Origin: Combretum micranthum
Taxonomy: Eukaryota > Streptophyta > Magnoliopsida > Myrtales > Combretaceae
Length of the DNA stretch: 64,000 nt
Direction: 5' to 3'
NCBI GenBank assembly: GCA_024138025.1
Contig: JAMXBD010002826.1
Span: 95,259-159,258, forward strand
The notes beneath the pieces are model-generated. The model was not told where the DNA came from and did not search any database. It saw nothing but the letters and a program-made list of their open reading frames with translations. The position numbers were made by a program, and so were the translations under genes. Below are positions 57,101-64,000 of the stretch, piece after piece (positions within the stretch are counted from its first letter, which is position 1; each line of letters begins with the position of its first letter).

Positions 57101-59116
57101 TAAGATAGACATGTGAATGCTAGATCTATGCATAAATCATAAGAATAACAAAAATAACAACTTAAATAACAAGATCTATGGCATAAACAAAAATCAAAGC
57201 CATAAAAAGTTAGATCTACAAAATATAATAACTTTAAACAAGAAAATAATTATAATACAAGGTAATAAAAGTGAGAAGAGAAAGATTTCATTTTTGGCAT
57301 CATCATCCTAAGCTTTTAAGCTTATGGAAGTTCATTTGATGCATGAAACCTTCATTATACTTTACCTATATCACCTATGGAGCTTTGGGATGAAGATTTG
57401 CTTAGAAAATCTTTAAAAATGAAGTGTGGAAGCCATGGAAGAAGAAGGGGGCAGCTTTGTTTATTGGAGAAACATGAACAAGAAGAAGAAGAAAAGAGAG
57501 GAAATAGAGAGAGAAAAGGTTAAAGAATGAAAGAGGAAAAGTGAATAAATGAAGGAGTGAGAGAAATGAGTGTTTTAATTGTAATAAATGAGAGAAAAAA
57601 AATAAAACATGGGCAGCCACTTCTTGGAACATGCTGCACGTCATTTTTGAAGAGAGGAGAGAGAGGGTTTTGTTGAAATTTGACTTGAATTAAATTGTGT
57701 AATTAATGTGTAATGTAACTTTTTGAAAAAGGATTGAAATATAATTAATTTTAGTCAAATATGAGTGGATAAAGGACAATGGCAGCCATAAATAGGGTCA
57801 AAAATCTGCCATCAATTGTGGGATAATGTGTAGAAAGATTGAAGTGAAAAGGAAGTGATATGTGTAAGATGTACTTGAAGGTATGGGTTGTAAAAGTACT
57901 TTATTAATAAAATTAATTAAAATAAAATAAAATTAGAAAATTTATTCAAATATTTGTAGCAGATTTTTCATAATTAAATTTAAATAATTATTTGAATTAT
58001 TTTAGTAATTTAACAAATATGTTACCGGTATGATCAAAATACGCGAATATGGGCTATAAATGATATTTTTATAACCCGAAAAATTCTAAAAAATTATTTT
58101 ATGAAAATAAAATATTTTTAAAATATTTTAATTATTAAATTAATTTATTTTATTTTTAGTATCGGGTCTTAACAGAATCTGATCCCGTAAAGACCCGAAA
58201 CGAATAAATTTTAGAAAAACAAAATTTTCTATAACATATAAAATATTTATCTAAAAATATAAGACTTTATAAGAATAATAAAATTTTGTAATAAAATAAA
58301 AATGAATAGTGCAAAAGTCTAATCAATTACCGGTAATAATGGAAATACGATAAAAAGGTTATAACTGTAACTTTTATAACCCGAAAAATTATATAACTGA
58401 TATATTTAGAAATCTTATGAAATTACGAGTCTAACGGTACTATTGGTATATTTTTGATATCTCGAGCCCCGGGACACGCTTTTCGAAGTCTGTATCCGAA
58501 CGGGTTCGAAATAGGTCAAAAATTTACCAATCTGATATTTTTAAACAAACTCATATTACTATGAGCTATTCTACATATTTAGCTACGCTCGGCCTCTAGG
58601 GTTAGGGGCACTAGATTGCCGGACTTAGGCTATTGCATTCCGATTAGGTTTCCGGGTGATTTTTCCGGTTTAGACCTTTGCCAATTTGGAAACTGATATT
58701 TATGTTTATACAACATTTTAATTTGAGAAATTTATTTTAAATTTTATTTTTGTAAGTATTTAATATATTTTAACGTTTTCGGAATTTTTGAATTGGGTTT
58801 CATTTCCGAAAGTTAATCGTTATTTACTTTTTAATAATTCGTTTTATTATTATTTTTTTTTCTTTTGGATCTATATTACCCGATTTTATAAATTGGAGTC
58901 ACGTATGGAATTTGTCGTACGTAGTGGTTTTGGAATTGTAGTATGTGATTTCTTATTTTGTTTTTTAAGGATTTTCATTTTCTCAAGATTAAGAAGTTTC
59001 CGAATTCATTCGTGATTTAGGATTAGTTGAAATTCAGTTTTAATTTGGAGTGATTTTTAAGGTTTGTTTTCGAAGTTCATCTTGAAATTATTTACTGAAA
59101 TTTTCCGGGGCTTACA
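54169..59116 (-). mobile_element. Gypsy solo LTR (type D, 4948 bp, TSD GGATG)
   Basis: Plus orientation TGTCACGCCCCGAAGGG...GGGGCTTACA. GGATG at 54164-54168 and 59117-59121. RT sequence reads through from FMDW to MSRACRPLLD once the LTR is skipped. The longest LTR here. A stretch of repeated ORF-free segments (55600-56950), each with CTAAGG(A/C)CTTCAT and TTTTCAAA(T)TGGG words, recurs about every 150-200 bases and probably reflects internal duplication. Confidence 0.93.
55144..55211 (-). other. Exon-like module in type D LTR
   Basis: Minus strand: CTTAT box, TTTCTTCCTTTTAG, 68 nt ending ATGGCCGA, then GTGAGT. Frame GDSDIDDSLP, then a one-base loss before DYLY-stop. The frame is open without splicing from an ATG about 36 nt upstream of the AG. 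Confidence 0.5.
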
Positions 59117-60230
59117 GGATGAGCCGGGCGTGTAGGCCTTTACTAGATAAATTATGTGAAATTTTATGGATGATAGTCTTATCTACACATAGGCACGGGA
59201 GTAGCATAAAGAGTACCTATGCGTAGCATTACAAACTTTAAGAAAGCGCAAGTTATGCACCAAGTTCTCTCCATGTGAATTCTGGCTGGGTAGGATCTCA
59301 CTATGGACCGCATGGTATCGAGGGAATATGTATCTGGGAACCCTGAAAGGATAAAAGTACGATGGATTGGAAAATTGCCCAAACCCGCAAAGGATGTGAG
59401 AAGTTTTTCCAGATTCGACAGGGCACTATAGAAAGTTGTTGGGGGTTTCAAGCCATGGATCCAAAACGACTGAAGAGTTTACTTGAGTAGAAAAGAGGAA
59501 TCGAGGCCTTCAAGAACTCGAATGGGGACTTGTTTTTGCTCCGATATTGATATTACCTAATTCCTAAGAAACCCTACATAGTTCAGGATGGTGCATCAAG
59601 AGATAGTCTCAGATGTGCACTCATACAAGGGGGAAAAATGACCTCCTACACTTCGAGATGGTTAAAGTCGCATGACCAGGACTACCTTGTACCTAAATTG
59701 GGTTTCACAGTGGGTTCACTTTAAAAGACGTGGGTGCTACCTCTATAGGCAGAGTGTGAGATCTATACCGATCACAACGGCATCAAGTATTTGTTCACAA
59801 GGAGTAGGCATACGGTAGGATAATGGTTTAAGCTAACCAAAGATTTCAATCTAGGGATAGTAATCTCACTCAAGGGAAGCGAATACAGTTTTTGATGTTA
59901 TAAGTTGTAAGACTCACAAGGAAAGTGGAAGTCTTGCATACACATCCAAAGGAATTAGTGGGAAAAGTTGAAGGGATAAGTATCAAATTTACAAGAAGAG
60001 ACGCTCAGTCAGAAATGGCGAATTAGATGATGAAACCCCCCTTAGTAAGAATTAAGGAAGCTCAGCATTCTAATAAGATAATATGGAGCATAAAGGAGGG
60101 AATTCAAGAAGGAAAATACACCAAACACGCGATAGATGACGGTGATGTGATAAGAACGATGGGACGGTGGTAGGTGCCAAATGATGAAGAGATAAGTTGT
60201 GAGGATAACTGTTTTTGAAAGATTGAAAGG
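59117..60230 (+). pseudogene. pol: RT, RNase H and integrase-linker remnant of G2
   Basis: Continues from 54168: MSRACRPLLDK, a frameshifted FMDDSLIYT box, ALQTLRKRKLCTKFSPCEFWLGRI, VQDGASRDSLRCALIQGG, CEIYTDHNGIKYLF (RNase H), DFNLGI, and the linker RIKEAQ...EGKYTKHAIDDGDVI matching RIKEAQRYDEV...FAVDDEDVI in G1. Many stops. Confidence 0.8.
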
Positions 60231-60492
60231 AGACCCTCGGACTCGATTGGAGTTTATGTTGCAATGATCCCGGGCCAAGAAGTCAAACCACTTCACCTGA
60301 ATGATGACCCCAAACAGGGAAAAAGTCATAATATTGGACAAGATGCAAGGTTGGCAATGCAAGGGAAAGCATTACCCTACACAGTATCCATGACTTCAAT
60401 TCAAGTGTTACCTCTATGGGGACCCCAGTTACAAGGTTGAGAAGTATTCCTAAAGGATGACTATCGTATGCCTTCTTTCTACAAAGCGGGAC
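60231..60492 (+). other. Unrecognised tail of G2 fragment
   Basis: No clear integrase zinc site is seen. An open patch (MIPGQEVKPLHLNDDP) has no recognised match. GGGAC at 60488-60492 is the presumed target duplication of the next element. Confidence 0.4.
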
Positions 60493-61594
60493 TGTCACGC
60501 CCCAGCGGGTACCCTAAACGTGACAGCCCGCCGTACACAATATTAAAACTCAAGAATGACTACCCCAGTCACACGAAAGCTTCCATATCGGTACAAGGCG
60601 TACATTCACAACAAAGGGAGACCGGTGGAGTAACGCATTTTAAGACATTGCAGCGGAACATGCAAAATAATACTCAATATATTTCATTGAAATAAAAGTC
60701 TTACAGCTTCTAAGGGCATTCCCCTGATAATTCATAATAACATGGTTCTAAATATAACATAACTAAAGCTAGAAGATTTTAGAAGAAATCTACTCTATAA
60801 CTTCAAAATAGATTGCCTCCAAAAGCTTCTCAAAATAAGGATTCTACCCGGAAGATCAAGGTGGTCTCGGTGCAAAAGATAACCCTGCAATATCAAAAGT
60901 CTATAGGAGTATAAGCATGACTAGCTTAGTGAGATATTCCTTATGCAATAGTACTCATAACAACAATCAAACAAGTTTATTAATCAAGCATATGAATGCA
61001 ACAATTATATGATCAAACATTACATACGACTATCCGGTTTCGTATGTTTGATGGATTTACCCCTCCATCGGTGGTTAGGGAATGCTTTGAACTGGGTCCG
61101 AACAACCTCCTCAAGTTTGCGCGCGTCTTGGGGTTCCAACGAACCGTACTACTAGTCCCCGGGCCTTCCATGCCCAAAGCGATCGATCCGGCTCAGCTAC
61201 ACCTTGAGACCGTATTCCTCGAACGTCCTAACTCTCAAGATTGTAGCAAGGCAGCTTACCTTTCCGGTCCCACGCTGAGGAGTAGTAGCAAAAACTTCGA
61301 AATGATATTCTAAGTGATATGCATGAGCAATTTATTATATGGGGATTCCATTATGACATTAAATCATTTAAAGCGAGCAAACAATATTTGCACACATAAC
61401 AATACATACATGGAAACATTTATATCAATCACAAATCGGGTTCCGATATACTTATCGTTCATTGATCGCACACAACGATTCACATACATCATTCCCATAA
61501 TATCCCACATGCATATCAATTTTATCTTTTCCTAATATCTAGTGCTCTATTCTACAAGCACATGTGCGAATACATAAGCGTAAAGGAAACTCAC

Positions 61595-61656
61595 TCGTCC
61601 ATAGCGCTCTAGGAGTCGAAGTAATCCTCGGGAAGACAGATCGTGATCCTCGACAC
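61595..61656 (-). other. Exon-like module in LTR 60493-63970
   Basis: Minus strand: TTTCTTTTGTTTAG, 62 nt ending ATGGACGA, then GTGAGT. Two bases shorter than the module in its closest relatives through single-base losses. Confidence 0.5.
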
Positions 61657-63271
61657 CTAAACAAAAGAAATACCCAACATGAGTAATTTCATCCAAAATC
61701 TATTCAAGTTCTATACTTCTATCTTAAAGAATTCGTAAAATCGTATGGAATGGAAATCCCAATTTAAAATGGCCATAACTTGCTCATTTTAACTCGGAAT
61801 TTCGCATATTATATACCGATTTCTACCTACTCGAAAGATCTATCTATTTCTAAGGTTATTTTCATCAAAGAAGTCATTAGGTCTTGGAATAAAAGAGTAC
61901 AGATTTGATACGAATTTCCAAACTTCAAAACTAGAGTTTTCAAACTTTACTTTACCCAAGGCTTTTGTACAAAAATAGAATATATAGTATGGTTGAAAAA
62001 TCTCTTGAATTATGTATATATATGTATAAACTCAAACTATATGCATGAATTTGGTGTTGTCTCAACAATGGTTTATAAAACACATGTCTTGAAAGTGAGA
62101 TGAGCTTAAGACTTGAAAAGAGTTAGTTTTATTTTGAAAATTTCCTAAATTATTATAAATGAGTATTTCTTCCTTTTAACTCATTTCTTAGTTATTAATC
62201 TTCAAAAGTAATTTTCATCTTCAGGATTTTCATAAATTTATTTCTAGTGGTTTGGAAACATATAGTTAATCCACTTTTAAAAGAAATCATCTTATAAGTA
62301 ATTTTGGAAAAACTTATCTTAGACTTTAGTGTTGGGAAAACTTTGACAATTGAATCTAAGAAATCCTTCGTTTAAGTTTAAAGAAACTTTCTTATTTATT
62401 TGAAAAGACAATTTATATTAATTTTACTTTATATTTCTTGGTAAAAACCATATATTGTTAATATCCTTAGAAAAATATTTGTTAAGATAAATTTCAAACC
62501 TTTAAAAAAATAACTTCTTATGTGACAAAATTTATATTTAAAAAGAGTTCTTATTCTTATTTTAAGAAAGCTCATTTCTATTATGATTGAGACAATAACA
62601 ACATATCCATGCATGAATGAGAATATGTAACCATGAAAAATATAAAAAACAACATAATTAAAATAAATAGAGCATAAAAGTAAAGTAAAGTATTGGGAAC
62701 CTTAGTTTCATCAAGGTATCCCGGGACTAAGAATAGACTAGTCCTCAAAAGAAAAGAAAAGCAAAGAAATAAAATTGTTTTGACTTGATATGGACAAGTC
62801 TAAGACTAGAAAGACTAGTCTTAATATTGCATAAAACAAGTAAATAAATAAATAACAAGTGAGCTTATATGCTCTAAATAAATATATATACATAATATAC
62901 ATAATACTTTATATATGCTAGGTTGGAAACAAATAATAACAATAACAACATAATGGAAACATAAAGAAAACAAGAACATGAACAAAAACAAAACATGAAT
63001 AAATTGTTGCTTCTTTAACTCATTGAGTCTAAGAAACATATACTAAACTCATGTTGAGTTATATGAACATGAGGAGAGAATATAAGAAACTTTTACCTAA
63101 AGCTTATGGGTTTGTTGAAGAAGAAAAGAATGGGTTGTTGTATTATGTGGGACTTGGTTTTCTAAAGAAAAGAAGAGACTTGAGAGAGATGCTGGGAGAG
63201 GAATTTGTGAGTGATTTTGGGAGAGTTTTAGTATGAATTTTTGTTGTGTGAAAGAATGGAAGAGGAAGGGG

Positions 63272-63281
63272 GTATTTATAG
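63272..63281 (-). promoter_or_regulatory. TATA box of LTR 60493-63970
   Basis: CTATAAATAC on the minus strand. Donor-like CTTTAG before GTAAAAG at 63096. Confidence 0.6.
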
Positions 63282-63970
63282 ATTTTTGGAGGGTGAAATT
63301 TGTGTGATTAAAATTAAATGAAATTGAAATAAAAAATATGGGAGAGGGACAAAAGTGGCGTCGGTTTTGAGTGTTATAGGGCGGAGAAATAATTATTTTT
63401 GCTTGTTTGTATAATAAAAGAAGTAATATGTAAGGTGTGATGTGATTAAAGTTGTATGGGAAGGTAAATTGTAAGGTATAGGTATGGTAGAGTGTAAGAA
63501 TAGATGTAAGAAAAAGTAGAGATAGTGAATAGTAATGAATAGTAAAAGTATATGAATAGTAGACTAGACAATTAAAATACTGGTAGTAAAGAAAATACGC
63601 GTAAAAAGCCTATCTGTTTATTTTAGTTACCGAAAAATTCTAAAACTGATATTTTTGAAAACCTTATATTTTTACGAATCTATTGGTGTTGTCGGAATAT
63701 TTTTGTTATCCGGTGCTCCGGGCACTGTTTTCGACTGATCCCGATTGGATTCGAAGGACTCTAGAAAAATTCGAATTTGATATTTTAGGCTTTCCTATAT
63801 TACGAACCATATTCCACAATTATTTCAATTTCGTTTTCTAGGGTTTAAGAACACGGGATGCCGAATCTAGATTCACTAGACTACTCACAAAACTAGATTA
63901 ACTTTAGGGTTTCGTTTTAACTTTCGGTTCTTAGGATTTACTAATATTATCGAAAAATCTAGGGCTTACA

Positions 63971-64000
63971 ACCTACCCTCCTTAAAGAAAGTTTTGTCCT
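63971..64000 (-). other. Polypurine tract and adjoining internal bases
   Basis: The minus strand ends GGAGGGTAGGT directly before the LTR start TGTAAGCCC. The last 20 bases of the window are identical to its first 20. Confidence 0.75.

Larger units (their letters stand above)
45925..60492 (+). mobile_element. Decayed chromovirus G2 with three nested insertions
   Basis: The remaining 5' LTR is in two pieces (45925-48171 and 51705-52477), followed by primer site, ORF0, and RT to integrase remnants (53905-54168 and 59117-about 60230). It was hit by G1 at its left, a type B solo LTR, a type D solo LTR, and the element starting at 60493. Many stops and frameshifts make it the oldest element in this half. 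Confidence 0.8.
60493..64000 (-). mobile_element. Gypsy element (type B), 3' LTR and first internal bases only
   Basis: The LTR at 60493-63970 (3478 bp, TGTCACGCCCCAGCGGG...GGGCTTACA in plus orientation) is followed by ACCTACCCTCC and the pre-PPT segment, so on the minus strand an internal region leads into this LTR. The rest is outside the window. Confidence 0.88.

Noticed and set aside
57640..57800. TATA box for the type D LTR
   Set aside because: Only weak candidates (such as CTATTTATGG on the minus strand) were seen and two alternative donor-like sites follow, so I did not annotate one.
1..64000. Host genes, tRNA, rRNA, microRNA or CRISPR arrays
   Set aside because: All substantial coding similarity is to retroelement proteins. 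No cloverleaf, rRNA block or spaced direct-repeat array was seen. The tRNA-like words are primer binding sites.

Overview
The window is repeat-derived plant DNA. I found no convincing host gene, rRNA, tRNA or CRISPR. It is a nest of LTR retrotransposons from two superfamilies: Ty3/gypsy chromoviruses of Tekay/Del type (very long 3.4-4.9 kb LTRs, initiator-tRNA-Met primer site, C-terminal chromodomain) and Ty1/copia elements of SIRE type (1.6 kb LTRs, coiled-coil gag with CCHC knuckles, extra ORF downstream of RNase H). This suggests a large, repeat-rich angiosperm genome, probably a eudicot. The species cannot be read from the sequence. Many differences between near-identical copies are single-base indels, so some frameshifts may be assembly errors.

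Layout: (1) 1-8168, minus strand: a gypsy element with gag, an extra zinc-finger ORF and a 4.36 kb 5' LTR but no pol (TR-GAG-like). It is inserted in a copia reverse transcriptase. (2) 8169-32833, minus strand: a tandem SIRE-like copia array. Partial copy C, complete copy B (13870-29593) and partial copy A share LTRs with their neighbours. Copies A and B each carry the same solo copia LTR at the same gag site with the same target duplication (AAATG). A 3.49 kb gypsy solo LTR with TSD CCTTA sits between RNase H and ORF3 of copy B. (3) 32832-45924, plus strand: a chromovirus (G1) with truncated 5' LTR, 5' ORF0, gag, protease, RT, RNase H, integrase, chromodomain and complete 3' LTR. (4) 45925-60492, plus strand: an older, decayed relative (G2). 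Its LTR is split by a 3.53 kb solo LTR and its RT is split by a 4.95 kb solo LTR with TSD GGATG. (5) 60493-64000: the 3' LTR and first internal bases of another minus-strand chromovirus that runs off the window.

The most interesting signal is inside the gypsy LTRs. Five diverged LTR types, eight instances, carry the same intron-like grammar: a TATA box in most; a GT donor about 150-200 nt later; roughly 1.5-2 kb further on a CTYAT branch-point-like box, pyrimidine tract and AG; a 62-70 nt exon-like module ending ATGG(A/C)CGA before GTGAGT; then a CTTAY box and (C)AG acceptor about 650-710 nt downstream. The module has one reading frame whose differences fall mainly at third codon positions and which ends in a shared stop. 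I read this as a conserved spliced leader in the LTR. Whether any peptide is made is unproven.

The elements are mostly dead. Their solo LTRs, matching TSDs and empty sites in sister copies give an order of events: copia insertion, solo-LTR insertion in gag, tandem duplication, several gypsy insertions, then loss of internal regions and a deletion at about 32832.
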